Positions 12,091 to 25,238 of a DNA stretch of 64,000 nucleotides are shown here, in pieces. The translations under genes were made by a program, and so were the position numbers. The stretch spans positions 14,892,258 to 14,956,257 of the forward strand of contig JAQFVV010000013.1 in NCBI GenBank assembly GCA_028023455.1, given 5' to 3'. The stretch is from Epiperipatus broadwayi. Its lineage: Eukaryota; Onychophora; Udeonychophora; Euonychophora; Peripatidae. The number at the start of each line of letters is the position of its first letter. Positions within the stretch are counted from its first letter, which is position 1. The notes beneath the pieces are model-generated. The model was not told where the DNA came from. It was given only the letters and a program-made list of their open reading frames with translations, and ran no database searches.

Positions 12091-15000
12091 TGAATTTTAA
12101 AATTTCTTTTAGACCGTACAATCTAAAGCTTTTTACCCTTCAAATCACTAGGCAAACTTTCTCATCCTTTTATCTCACATATAATCTCTTTTTGGATCTT
12201 TTAAAATTTTCCAGTATCCACTTTAAGTCTTCAATTGTTCTTCTATTATCTCTTTTAGAAAAATGGCCAGTGCAGCTTTATCAGCGATATTAATGTGTTT
12301 TACTTTACATACTCATTTGTATAGTCTGCACTTTTATTAAGAGTAAAAGTTTTAAATAAAGTGCATTTTAGAAATAAAAATATTCAATCCGTAAATATTG
12401 CTAGAGCATATTTATTAAAAACTTTTCTTGTAAAATACATAACTACATTTTTAGTAATAATATTTTTATCTTTATATATATGTGTGTGAGCGCACGTCCG
12501 ACTATATTATCTATAATATTAAATGAAATAGACTCAATGCACACTTAAAAATTTCAAATAAATGAATGCCATACTATAAATAAAATTTGCCGAATGATTC
12601 ATAGTATAGTTGTCAAAAAATATAGAAAACTTTTGCTCAAAATATTTTATGATTCGTTTGTTTAGTGAGGCGCGAGGGGAGGGGAGTAAATTTGATTTAT
12701 AAATTAGAATTAATCAATTCATTTTAATTAATTGGTAAAATGAAATTAGAAACTAATAAATTTAACAATTTAATAGAATGCGCATTAAAAAACTGCAGTC
12801 ATATGATTAATATGACGTTAAAATAAACACAATATATATATGATCGATTTCTTATTCGATATTTTGCACTTGATGTCTCTATAGAAATATACATTATAAT
12901 ATCGTTTCCAAGCATTAATATTAGATGTAATCATCTACCTAAACAATTCAAAAACAAAGCAAAACTCTCCATATAGTAGTGCATCTTGTGCTAACAAGAG
13001 CAATCACTGGATGCCAGAAGGCTTGTGCATAAAATCCCTATCTAGTGCCTACTAACAATTATGTGCTAATATGAGATAGTGATCATGTGATGTTTAGTGG
13101 TTAATCATCTATCTAACCAACTAGCTATTTACCTACATATCTCTCTGCTTATAAATATAAAACAAAACATTGTACAGTAATTATTTCAACAACTTTCAAT
13201 ATACAAATAAAAGTTATAACCAATTGGCGGCATGACTGCTATCTTGAGTAGTATTAAAAGATAAAAATTATAAAATCAAATCGTATTAATATCATTCAAT
13301 ATTAACGCTTCATCATGAATATCCAACTTTCATAATTTATGTATATTTACACAATTATATTGCTTATTTATAAAATCTATATTTGTGTTAATATAAATAC
13401 ACACGTAAACTATAAGATATATAAATACTATTTCTATATTAAATAGACAATCACCGTCTTAACAAATGATAAATTTTATACTCAAGCGCTTTTGAAGGCC
13501 TAAGCCTTTGATTTTTTAAATCCCTAACTCTAAAAGTTATCAAAGATATAATCATGCCTCAAAGTAATTATAGCTTTTGCTTATTTACTGAACATTTATA
13601 CCACATTTAGATTTCCAATGATGTTTTATATTACCTTCCCCAACTACTTTTTTTATCACCGCAAACCTTGTATTTCTGCTTCCCAATAGCAAATGCCAAT
13701 TCACCATCACTGTAGGCTTCTTCAGTTTTCAATTGTAGATCAACTTTTTTATCGCAGTATTTTTCTATTTCTTGCTTTATCACTAAAATGTTTGATATTT
13801 TATTACTTAATGTTAAACATTTAAAATCATTTTATAATTGTTTTAATACATTTCAAAAATCTGATAACTAAAAAACTTTTATATATATAAAAGAGAGGGG
13901 ATGGACAGAAATCCATTGTCTATTGGATTTTTTGACTATATCTTTTGATTGATATTTAAAAAACTTCAAAGTTAATTCCTGCTTGATTTGTTGTGTGTTA
14001 TTTTGTTAAAATAGTTTGTGAAGCCTAAAAATGATTTTGCTGCAAAATAGATTGTTTATCATTTCCAAAATACATCAAAATGCAGTTACACTTTGTACTT
14101 TTTTGTTAGAAAATATCATTAATACTACGGTTGATTAAAACTAATCAAGTATTATTAGTAATATTAGAAGAAGCAGTATTAATCACATCAAGTCACCTTG
14201 ATTTCTGATTATTATATAAATAAAATATCTTTAAATCATGTTTGACTTTTCATGCTGCTTAAAGGTTTATTTATTCTTGCCAAATTTGGAATTATATTCA
14301 TTTTATTCATGGTTAGTTATCTTTTTTTTTTTTCAATACTAACTTCTATTTAGCATTATTCATTTTTTATGAATTCTATATTATAATAATATTGCTAAAA
14401 TGGGAATTTTTTATTTTATTGTTTGAACTCCAATTAAATATTCATATCTAATTTGATCAGGTATCTAATGATTTCTTTTTCCTTGCTATTCATGGAATTT
14501 TCAAAAACTTTTTCAATATCGTAATCCAAAAATATAATATTTTCATATTCTCCTTCCTCATTATTTAATTTTCACATTTATTGAGAGTCACAGAAAATAT
14601 TATAGATAGAATAAATATAATATGGGGGTTTGGGGGCAGGCAAAATAAACAGAGATTTGTGTGCCCATTGTAGTATATACTTCTGCTGTTACATACATCT
14701 TGCAGGAATCCTTCTGTGTCAATCTGCCAAATGACATACCATGTGTGAAATAGTGGAACCATTTAACACATTGTTTTATAAAGTGCATTTTGCATTTTTG
14801 TCAATTTTTTATAATGGCTGAAAAGTTTGACAATGTGAAATTCTGTTTTCTTTTATAAATAATAACAAAGAAAAAAGTTGTAATGCTTGAAACAGATTAC
14901 AAGAAATATGATCTCATAAAAACACAAGTTTTGAGTGGTTTAATTGAAATGTTAAATTCACCACATCACTAAAAAGTATTGTAAGTGAAGTCCAAAATCA

Positions 15001-15700
15001 AAACAATGCTGATTTTTGTTTTTTGATACAAATGGAATTTTTCTCTCAAATTTAGTTCGTAACAATCATGCATTTTATCTGCAAGTTCTGAAACATTTAC
15101 ATGATGTGGTAAATGTAAACTTCTTGTTTTGTGACAAAGAAAAGAAGGCAAACTGCACCCCCACATTGTGTCATCTCTCAAGTCTTGAATGTGAAACACT
15201 TTTTAATTAAATTCAGCATGATTTAGCTTATCTATTGTCCATATTTGCTTAATCTTACTTCATATGATTTTTTTAAATCTCTCAAATGAAAAAAATGTCT
15301 CTTTTTTTGTGTGAATTTAGAAGTGGAGAGGGGAGGTAAGGCAGAGACATTAAAATGCATCTCTTTGCAAGTATTTCTGGACTACTTTGAAAAATGAAAA
15401 ACACATGTAGGCAGGTGTATTGTATCAAATGGATAGTAATTTGAAAGAGATTAAATTTATAATACTTAAAAATAAATAAACTTTTTGGATATTCCTATGT
15501 ACATCTTTACATCTAAAAATATTTTTGATGCTTTTTATTACAATTACAATAATGAATCCTGTCAATATAAGTGTGTATGTGTGTGTTTGTATGGGCATGA
15601 AAATAGAGAAAATAATAGAGTCAATTAAAAAATCAACTAATTAAAGAAAATATAAAAAACAATATATATATATAACTGATTATTAATTTATCTAGCACAA
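12091..15700. other. AT-rich non-coding stretch
   Basis: Apart from the dispersed repeat copy at 12978-13110, no gene or clear element was seen. Homopolymer runs and short open frames are at background level. Confidence 0.5.
12978..13110 (+). repeat. Dispersed repeat R1, shortened copy
   Basis: Shares ATGCCAGAAGGCTTGTGCAT plus flanking sequence and a downstream GTGATCATGTGATGTTTA with the longer copy at 36965-37215. It lacks about 130 bases from the middle of that copy. No coding capacity or tRNA-like box was recognised. Confidence 0.6.
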
Positions 15701-15828
15701 TGTTTTTATTTGTAATAGGCAAGGAAAATTACATCCACACATGTATTGTATGAAAATGCACAAAACAGAGGAATACCTCACTTTCTAAACACAAAATAAT
15801 CTTTGAAAACATATCTGAATGAATCCAC

Positions 15829-15921
<93 letters not shown>

Positions 15922-16525
15922 CCAATCTTAAGCATTTACAAATGTGAGTGTGGAGGTCTTAATCAATCCCTTTTAATTCCATTCGTTATATATTAATAAA
16001 CAATTTACTGCATGTTACTATTAGATGTAATATTAAATATATGTAACTAATTATTAATTTATTTAGTGCTATGTACTTGTAATAGTCATAAGAAAATCAC
16101 CCCCACACACTCACTGCATAAAAATTTACAAAGTATAGGAATAGCTTCACTTTCTAAACATAAATTTTTATACTAGAATGAATTCACTTTATCTTTTTTA
16201 CCTAAATTAATAATTAGTTATATATATTTAATATTACATCTAATACTGATATGCAGTAAATTGTTAAAATTTAACAAATATCATATGTTAATATATAATG
16301 AATGGACTTAAAAGTGATTGATTAAGACATTCATGCTCTCACTTCTAAATGCTTAAGATTGGCTTATATATGTGCTTTTACTTAAAAAAAAAAATAAGGT
16401 GGATTCATTCTTATCTTTTCAAAGACTCTATCTTGTGTTTAGAAATTGAGAGTATTTCTCTGTTTTGTAAATTTTCATACAGGACATGTATGGGAATGAT
16501 TCCTTTATGGCAAAAATAAAAATCA
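15701..16525. mobile_element. Foldback element with long inverted arms
   Basis: Arm 15701-16062 is repeated in inverse at 16203-16525, from outer TGTTTTTATTTGTAATAGG-like ends to inner ATTAGATGTAATATTAAATA. A shared inner block, GCCAATCTTAAGCATTTA (15921) with TAAATGCTTAAGATTGGC (16347), is nearly perfect. The 140-base loop is a third, direct copy of the outer arm segment. The left arm has gained a (TA)n run. No coding capacity is seen. Likely a foldback or MITE-type element; superfamily unknown. Confidence 0.7.
15832..15919. repeat. (TA)n microsatellite
   Basis: About 44 TA units inside the left arm of the foldback element; the right arm has no matching expansion. Confidence 0.95.
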
Positions 16526-17054
16526 CTTATCTATAGAGCTGTTTAATATTTCAACCTGAGTATTGACTTCATCAAAAACTACATCTAAATAAATAAACTA
16601 ACGAAAAATTAAAATTAAAAATAAATTATTTTAAATTATTTTATAAATGTTTTGAAGATTCCTATAACTACAAAATAATCTTTCTTCAAGATATGCATAG
16701 CCTATAAAAAATCTTCAAAATTGTTTCATGATAATTATTTAAATGTCATTTCTGTTTCTAATGAAAGCCACTTCTGACTGAAATATTAAGTAAAATATAT
16801 AGATATAATCAAAATTACTCTAAATACACAACTCAACCAGGTGGAATTGTGAATAATGTTTAGTTTAAATATGTTAGTTATTTTGTACTTGTTTACACTC
16901 GAGAAGTCTGTTTGTAGCCATGAAACCATTGATATTGTTTTAGATTTTATTTTCTTGACTAGTGTGTTTGAGTTGTGTATTTGGGGTCATTTTGATTATT
17001 TATCGAATAGTTTAGCTTTATGCTTTTATTGTTTACATTTTGTTATATATATAT

Positions 17055-17105
<51 letters not shown>

Positions 17106-18079
17106 GCCCAATGCCCATTGCTAGCTTAAAATTCAAATATAAAATGTCTATTACTCCCAATGCTATGTTTTTCCAGAAAATGCTACCTTGTGAGTAAAGA
17201 TCAAGTCTGTATTTAATGGCCTGACCAAAAGGTTACTTCTTAATCATATACCACAAAGTTCTTATATATTTTGAAGTTTATACTTTTTCAAATAAGAAAA
17301 ATGAAATTTAAATTAGCAAAGATTTTAAATTGCTCATAAACAAACATGTTTAATTTATGTATACAAAAAAAGTAATACATTAGTCATTTTAAACTTTGCA
17401 ATCTCCTGAATGTAAATATATAAGAAATAGGTCCAGTGTATATGGTAACCTTTTTGTCATGCAGTTAAATGTAGACTTTATCTACTTTCAAAATTAAAAT
17501 TTTATTTACACTTTAGAGTAGATACAAGAGAAATCAATAATGGCTTAAAATTAGGTCAATAAGAAAGTTTCAATGAATACATATAAATGTGGTATGCAAA
17601 CCATGTATATAGAAACATCAAAAGTTGTATTAGATCAATAACATAGTCTCAAGAGCTGCATAAGAAAATTATGATAGGCAAATTAATGCAAGTATGAAAG
17701 AAACAATCGAAGAATATACTAATGCCTTAAGGCAGTGTGTCATATGCATAATTTGCTAGGGATATAAAGTAAGTCAAACCTATATATAAGGTTTAGAAAT
17801 TCCATTGATTGATAATTATCTTGGCCCAAAGGCCAATAGGACTATAACAATATTTACAAGTTGATATATAAAAGGGACTATTGAGAATCATTAATTAGGA
17901 TATATAGGTAAATTAATTACACAGTACAGAACTAATGCAAAGTTTATGTATTAAATACATAGGGTGTATGAAAGATCTACATAATTAAAGTTTAAATTGT
18001 TATTAGATGAAAGGTGGGATATATTATTCATTCAGTGGAAGGGAGAAAGTTCAAATCTTAAACCTAAGAATTACATGAA
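16526..18079. other. AT-rich non-coding stretch with (TA)n at 17058-17098
   Basis: No gene was recognised. The 113-codon open frame at 16856-17197 runs through the TA microsatellite and matches nothing known to me. Confidence 0.5.
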
Positions 18080-20460
18080 TTAAGTCTATATCCTCATCTG
18101 TCTCCAGGTTTGGTCAGTTAGCCAAGGCTGACAAGTTCGTTTATCCTCATCTTTTATCTTGTAGAGAAACTTGAAAAATCAATTAACCATTGAGTCATCA
18201 CAGCCATGATCAAATATCATGCTACATCCAGTGGTCCAAACTGAGAAGTTAATGAAAGTGGCCAGTCTTATTGTTCTAAATTGACCCTTTTTAATTGTGG
18301 CCTTAAGAGAAATGTTAGCTGGATCATTGCCATTCATCTGGTCTAATGCAAGATTCGGGAAGTAAGTCCATGAACCACATTGATGCAGAATGTGGTCAAT
18401 GAACTCCTCCTGCTTGTTTCATAGGGGGTAAAAGGGGTTGATGTTGTAACCTCTTTGGTAGTGGAGAAAGACCCCAGTGGGGATGATTTTTATTAAAAAA
18501 TTGACAAATTTTGGACTCAGTTTGATGAATTTTATTAATTTGAAAAATTGAGATTCCTATAGGGAGTATATTAACTGATTTAGTTTTTTTGGGGGGAACA
18601 TTAATCGATAAACTTCCCAATATGATAAATTTTCCCTGTAAAAAAGAACCAACCAAATGCTTCTCCATCTAGGTGGAGGTCAATTGGTAGGCTCAACCTT
18701 TTCCATGGGGAAAGGGCACTCCATATCAGGATTATTCTTAAAAATCTTGAATAGTACATTATGAGTTCATTGGAGGTAAAAAAAATCTTCAGCGAATGAA
18801 GGCTAAACCCATTAAGAAGCTTGGATTTTTGTAATAGGTTGAGGCTGATGATGGGAGTCTTGCATCCCCAGCAAAAGTTTCTGCATAAGGTTTCAAGTTT
18901 TTGAGTAAACTTGCCCATGGGAGAAAATACTGCCAGATAGTATGTTATTTTGGGCAATACTACAGCATTCAGTAGTGCTATCTTCACCAACAAAAACAGC
19001 TAGACCTTAGATAGTGATGTTACTGTAGAATTGTCTTAGCTAATAAGGAAGCTTCGAGTTCCCTCATAGTGGATGGTGGAGGCTAGGGGGAAGCTGAGAA
19101 ATTTCTGAGGGGGGCTTTAAACCCACCTGGTATTTGCTTGTCTGATAGAATCAACCACATGGCCGATTTCACTCTGTTTACTCTGAGACCAAATTTGCAA
19201 GAAAATTGATCTAGATATTCCTCAAGCCTAGTGAACTCATCCCGACATGAGAGGAATACCACTACATCATCCATATAGGAAATATGGCAAATGTTCTCTC
19301 TCAGCATAGGGATGGCTATCTCAGAAAAATAGCCTCAATGCATAGCAGTAATGGGTTCACATAGGCTGTGAAGAGGAGTATACTTAGTGGTGAGCCCTGA
19401 GGGATGGAAATACAGGGCCAAAATCCTGGAACCACTCTGCCATTCAGAGAGAAAAATACCTCCTGATTGTGAAGCAGGTTCTCTATCATCTGGAGGTATG
19501 CTGAAGGTGGTGAGCCCTGAGGGATGGAAATACAGGGCCAAAATCCTGGAACCACTCTGCCATTCAGAGAGGAAAATACCTCCTGATTGTGAAGCAGGTT
19601 CTCTATCATCTGGAGGTATGCTGAAGGCACTTGGAGTTCCTCCAGCAGACTAAGTAATATGTCAATCCTGATGCAATCAAAGGCTTCGGCAAAGTTGAGT
19701 TGAACTGCAATTGGTTGTGACATTCTTCTCTTGCAAACATGATCTATGAGAAGGTGAAAATGGCTGATGGCATTGGCAGTCAAGCTCCCCTTCTTGGCAA
19801 ATTGGTATAAGAACAATTGATCTATGATGATGTCTTGGATATCCTCTTTAATTAAGGCAACATTGAAATGGGCTGGAGGTTGTCCAACCGATGTAGGGTT
19901 TCCCATTTCTTAATAAGGGGAACCATGGCAATCAGACACATTCCATTGATTTCCTGGCTGCCATCAGCCAGATGGTCAACCATTTCTTTGACAATAGGGA
20001 TGGTAAAGTCACAAAGATGTATGAGTACAAACTTGGGAATGCCATACAGGCCAGGATGAGTTCTATCAGGGAACAATCTCAATTTCAACAGAATCCTAGC
20101 TTCAATGATCTTATGTAGAGCAAATTCCCTATTAATGAGAGTCCTATGGAAAAAAATTTTCCAAAGGCTGGAATTTTCTGTAGTAAAATTCACAAACTCT
20201 GGTCAACATGGACCTCAATAGACCTAGGGGCCTTAGATCTTTTGCCAGAGCCCAGGGCCCATCTTAGATAGCCTCTGGTCTAGCAATGTTGGTGATGAAA
20301 ATATTGTCAGGCCCCCTTAATCGAGAGATACTCAGTAATGGCTCCTTGAGTGTGCTTATATTTTGTCTTTAGAGCCAGAATATTTGAGGCAGTTTGGTCT
20401 TCATAAGGAAGTGAGCTGAGCTGGCCGTGAAGTCCAATTCATGAAGCATACAAACCAGAC
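18080..20460 (-). pseudogene. L1/Tx1-like LINE ORF2 remnant
   Basis: Read from 20460 down to 18080, scattered frames give in order: a segment before RT motif 1 ending L-Q-P-I-S-M-L (about 19852-20193); motif A as L-N-F-A-E-A-F-D (about 19690); motif B as I-P-Q-G-S-P-L-S (about 19385); motif C as Y-M-D-D-V-V (about 19265); the C-terminal W-G-C-K-T-P block with N-x-L-Q-K (about 18860); and a late I-D-H-I-L-H-Q-C zinc-type remnant (about 18395). The order and the F-x-W-G-x-K signature fit L1/Tx1-type LINEs. An in-frame 40-residue duplication sits just before motif B. Several frame breaks show it is dead. No endonuclease domain was seen, so it is 5' truncated. Confidence 0.75.
19389..19628 (-). 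repeat. 120-bp tandem duplication inside the LINE
   Basis: Two adjacent 120-base copies (starting 19389 and 19509) differ at only about one or two bases. 120 is a multiple of three, so the LINE frame stays open through both and the protein segment S-A-Y-L-Q-M-I-E-N-L-L-H-N-Q appears twice. Confidence 0.9.
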
Positions 20461-20889
20461 CCTTAGATTTAATTGTACATTTATTGATTAGGTATTATCT
20501 TTTCTCATAAGCTGGAAAAACAGATTTGTGAAGTGATGTACTGTATTAGTGTGTAGAAACAAAAATGTTATAAACCATTTATTGTAAAATTACATTTTAT
20601 AAAGAAAATTCCAGGATTAACAAGATTTTAAAGAGAAAGGGTCAAATCATTCTAATTTCTTTCATTAAAGAAATTCGATAAAAAAATAGACAAAATTTAT
20701 AAATTACTACTAGATTTATATTTATTTCTTAGCAATAGGATATATCCGTTACTATGGAATAATTTTGATTACATTGCAAATTTTAGTATAATAAATGATT
20801 CAAATTTTAAATTAGCAAAAAAAAAAAATTACAATCTGTAATTATAAAACAATTACCAATGATTACACTTCAAAATAAAAATCCATTTA

Positions 20890-22810
20890 TAATTTATCAA
20901 ATAAAGCCCTTTCTATAGATAAGATTTCAATTTTAGAAAAAGTTTTTAATTTTGCAATAACATCTTCCTGGATACCATTTGGAAAAAAATATTTGTGATG
21001 TTGAATCAACTTTTGAAAGATAATTTCTTCAACAGCTGATATAGCTAGGGCAGAAATTTGTAATGTTTTACATCAAAGAAAAAAAAAACTGTGTTTTACA
21101 TAATCTAAAATCGGATCTAAAATCGGATAAATCAGTGGTTATAGTCCTGGCTGATAAAGATAATGCTACGGTCATCATGGATTGTGTTTCATATAACAAT
21201 AAAATCCCTAGCTGTATTATAAGATAAAATTTATATAAAATATAAAATAAATCCTATAACTTATTTTTAAAAAAAACTAAAGCAATCATTAATAAATCAC
21301 CAATTGAAAAAAACATAAAAAATAAAATTATTCCTCATGTGAAATCTGGTGTCTGTCCAAAATTCTATGGGCTTCTTAAAATACATAAAGCAAATGCCCC
21401 CCTTCACCTAATAGCAAGGGCAATAGGATTTCCTATTCACAATTTAGCTAGATTTGTATCTGATTTGGTAATACCTTCAATACCACCTACTAAGTCATAT
21501 ATAAAAAATTCAATACATTTTGTTTCTCTTTTTAAAAATCTTAAAGTTAATACAGATGATATTCTGATTAGTTTTTATGTTTCTTTACTTACAAATATTC
21601 CAGTTAAAGAAGCTTTGAATATCATTTCTCAGTGATATATTTTGCTTGACTATATTTTTGCCTTGGCTAAACACTATCTTTCAAATACATATTTCATATA
21701 CAATAGATAACATTATAAACAAATTTTTGGTACTCCTATGGTTTCTCCTATTTCAGGAGTAATGAAATATATAAAAATGCTTACTCTATAATCAGCACCT
21801 TTAAAATCTGTTGTTCGGCTGAGATGTATAGATGACACATGTCATCTGGCAACATGGTAAAAATAAATTGTAAGATTTTTTATCACATTTAAATAATATC
21901 CATCCAGATATTACATTTACAATGGAAATACAATCTGATATGAAACTTTCCTTTCTTGATGTTCTTATCATCAAGAAACAAAATATTTTTTTATCATTCT
22001 CGGTTTTCAGAGAAACTACACATACTGACAGGTACCGTCAATTTTCTCTCATCATCATCTATCTGGGATTTTTTCTGTAGCCAAAACACTATTTACCAGA
22101 ACAATTAACCTTTCAGAGAGATTTATCTAAAAGATAAATACATCATATAAATAATATATTATTAAAAAATGGTTATAATAAAAAGGTTATAAATTGAGCC
22201 CTATTTTATGCTAAAATTTCCAAAAATGGAAAAAGAAAAAAAAACTATTAGGGTTTGTATTCATTATATAAAAATAACCATAGACATTATCAGGAGATAT
22301 TCTAAAATGTTACAACAAAAGACAGCATACTACCCTTATCAAAAAATTAGTATTTTTTTAACCAAGCCTAAAGATTCAATCCCTCTTGAGGCTCTAGGAG
22401 TTTATGATATTTCATATGGAATTTGAAGTCTTTTTAAATGTGTACAAGCAATTGTCACATCAGTATTAAAAGGGATGAACATGCTTGTGTAGTGAAGCAA
22501 CATTCATCATCATCAGCACTCTCAATCCATGTTACGGATTCAGGTCACTATATTGACTTTTCTAAGACCAGGATCCTATCCAGATATGAAAACCTACACC
22601 AATGTACAATCAGAGAAGTTATTGAGATTCTAAAAAGACTAAATTATATCAACAAATGCAATGACAACTAAAAACATCCTCATATTTGGGGGGGGGGGGG
22701 GATTTGAAAAACACATTATTCTGAAGATTCTGAATTTCTTATTTGTTGTATGTTTACTTTTCAATTATTTTATATACCTGTTTTTTTTTTAGTTGTGAAA
22801 CTTAAACAAT
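20890..22810 (+). pseudogene. Penelope-like element, family A (RT + GIY-YIG)
   Basis: Decayed frames give, in order: an N-terminal segment with I-L-E-K-x-x-N-F-A (about 20935); V-L-A-D-K-D-N-A-T-V-I-M-D (about 21150, normally ADKGNATV); P-K-F-Y-G-L-L-K-I-H-K (21357), the hallmark of Penelope RTs; S-F-Y-V-S-L-L-T-N-I-P-V (motif A, about 21570); G-T-P-M-V-S-P-I-S (motif B, about 21730); R-C-I-D-D-T (motif C, about 21825); and a GIY-YIG endonuclease remnant G-V-Y-D-I-S with H-V-T-D-S-G-H-Y-I-D-F (22400-22670). Many stops are present. The tail 22700-22810 matches the tail of the relic at 37.5 kb. Confidence 0.85.
22688..22701 (+). repeat. Run of 14 G
   Basis: A 14-base G homopolymer directly after the GIY-YIG remnant. 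It is rare in such AT-rich DNA, and its length may be affected by sequencing error. Confidence 0.9.
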
Positions 22811-23230
22811 TTTGTGATCACTGTTTTCAGCATTTCTACAACTATCTTTATAAATATTGTTTACAGCCCTCTCCAATTATATAGCATTTATTTCCCAGTT
22901 GAGGGTTTGTGTGATTAAGTTAAAACATTGGAATATCTAATTAAAATCTTACACAGATGAACTCACAAAATATGTCTTTTATATCTGTAATATGTGAAAA
23001 CATTCATATAAACATATATATATTTATAATTTTAATAAGGCACTGTGAAATATAAAATGCAGTAATGCACATTTCGTGATAAATTAATTTAACAGATTTA
23101 TTCCAGTTCACATTAAAATGTTATCTTGGACAAAAAACATTTTTAATGTTTCACTGATGAATTAGAATAGAAAATTTATAATGTTAATTTTGTAATTATA
23201 AATTTTATTAAACGCTCACTATTATTTCAG
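22811..23230. other. AT-rich non-coding stretch
   Basis: No feature recognised between the Penelope tail and the MITE. Confidence 0.5.
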
Positions 23231-23400
23231 TAATAGTTTTAACAAAGCTGTAAACCTTAGCAATGAGCGTCTGAAAAAATCGTCACTAGGGACCTCTGTA
23301 GGTCTTTAAACACATGCTTACGCTATGAAGAAAAGAGAGAATCCCTAGAGAATCCCTTCTTTACTTCGACCTAAGGTTTACAGCCTTGTTAAAACTATTA
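23231..23400. mobile_element. 170-bp MITE with 30-bp TIRs
   Basis: TAATAGTTTTAACAAAGCTG at the left is matched in inverse by a right end reading GCCTTGTTAAAACTATTA, with one mismatch across 30 bases. A TTAA lies inside each end, so the true ends could be CAAAGC... with a TTAA duplication. There is no coding capacity. Superfamily is uncertain. Confidence 0.7.
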
Positions 23401-23572
23401 ATGTTAATTTTATATTTTCTTATCAATATAGATGCCTTATTATATAAATATATATGTATGTATAACATTTGGAGAAATATAGTGTAACTATATAATTGCA
23501 TTACTTCCGTAGTGGCAATGTTTGCCATGCTAAAATAAAAAATGAATATCAGACAATCATAACTATAATAAT

Positions 23573-23634
23573 GAATTTCAAACTATCTAAGATATTCTTA
23601 CAACTATAAGAATATATTAGCTGGTTTGAAATTC
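23573..23634. repeat. 62-bp hairpin
   Basis: GAATTTCAAAC...ATATTCTTA pairs with TAAGAATAT...GTTTGAAATTC around a short CAACTA loop. It may be a tiny MITE remnant. A related, weaker inverted segment follows to about 23680. Confidence 0.6.
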
Positions 23635-23680
23635 ACACTTATAGCTACAAGAATATCTCAAATAGTTAGAAATGTGCTGC

Positions 23681-24483
23681 TTTCATAGTTATCACTGGTT
23701 GATTTATACATCTATATAAGATCTTAGATAATAAAATGGATTTATTTTTCGCCATAATATAACAGATCTTTTTATAGAAAATATTGCATTTACATAAGTA
23801 GTGCTTCAGAAATTAATTTAATCTAAATATATACTTTTGTGGGTACTGTAATATGGCACTGTTACATATATAAATATTGTGAATTAAAATATAAAAATTT
23901 TAGAAAACAATAAATATCTTAATGCCATCTTTATTAAATTTAATTAACTATCTTGTCTTATGTCTGCATATTTTTTACTAAGGCAATAAAATGATATTAT
24001 CAATGAAATAGTTAATTGAATTATTATAAGTTCCTAAAATTATTTTATGTGTGTGTGTATGGTAAGATTCTAGGGCAAAAAATGAAAAATGTATAATTTT
24101 CAAATTTATTCATATATAAATACTAATATTATATCAATTATCAGATATTATAGAGATGCTATAAGCAACTTAACAAAACAGGAAGCAAGGTTATATGATT
24201 ATCCATTTTAAACATTTTAAAATTTGGGTTGAGGATGATAATAATAAACAATTAATCTGATATAAAAATAAATTGTTTTGATTAATAAATATATAAATAT
24301 TACATTTTATGTAATGTGTTGAAAAAATATGTACTTATATTGTGTGTGTGTATTAATTAAATACTAAAGTGGGAGAAACAAATGTAAACATCAAATTAAT
24401 TCATAGTAGTCATGATATAAGTCCACATTCTCATAAGTCATTGACTAAGTAAAAAATATATCAGACTGATTTATATATATATA
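23681..24483. other. AT-rich non-coding stretch
   Basis: No gene or element recognised; only short GT and AT runs. Confidence 0.5.
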
Positions 24484-25238
24484 TTTGTTGCAGTTTTTAA
24501 AAGTGTATCAGTTATTTTCATATTAATTTCATTCAAATCTGAATCATGTTCAAAATCTACTAATACTTGAAACCGATTTGTAAGTTCTAATTTAAATTCA
24601 TTAGAATGTTTCTGAAGATTAGGAATATCAACTGTAAAAATTGTTTCTCTTAATAATTTTTGTCTCTCCAGTTTTGCATTAACACGTATCTTACATTTTA
24701 CTAATTGATGATAATTTCCTGTGTTAAATTTATTAAGAACATTACAATCTTGAAATATGTATTTCCTGTTAGTCAAAATATAATCCAATTCTGCTGTACC
24801 TTCATTGGGATGCTTCCATGTTTCTCAAAAAATGAATTCATAATATAAAGTTTTTCTTTTTCAGCAAACTCTACTAGTCTATGTTCTCTCTCATTCTATT
24901 ACCATAACCAAAATTACCTACAGCACTTTCATCTTTCATTTGTTTACCAATTCTAGCATTAAAGTCTCCCATAACAATTTAAAATGTTGTTTACTCTGAT
25001 TGAAAGCTTTTTGTATATCCATATAAAAATCTTCTACTACTTCATCACTATAAGAACTTGTTGGGGCATAAACCTGAATTATCTGCAGTTGGTATCTGCT
25101 ATTAAGTTGTATAACTAATCTTGCCACTCTGTCTGATACAGCATCAATCTCCACAATGTTGTTCTTCCATTTTTTTATTTATAATGAATTCTACTCCACT
25201 TGTATTTCCAATATTTGTGCCTCGATTTCCACCAACCA
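24484..25238 (-). pseudogene. RTE LINE copy 1, inverted 5' part (endonuclease)
   Basis: Minus-strand frames encode the middle of an RTE ORF. The order is an endonuclease segment with S-D-R-V-A-R-L (about 25120), I-I-Q-V-Y-A-P-T (about 25065), then M-D-Y-I-L-T-N-R-K (24788) and H-Q-L-V-K-C-K-I, and finally a linker ending L-L-K-T-A-T (24484). It lies head-to-head with the plus-strand 3' part that starts at about 25239. The order of segments is exactly that expected if the 5' part was inverted during insertion. Confidence 0.8.

Noticed and set aside
16856-17197. 113-codon plus-strand ORF
   Set aside because: Crosses a TA microsatellite, has no recognised domain, and is hydrophobic in the way random AT-rich frames are.
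19387-19653. 88-codon plus-strand ORF with a perfect repeat
   Set aside because: Antisense of the LINE duplication.
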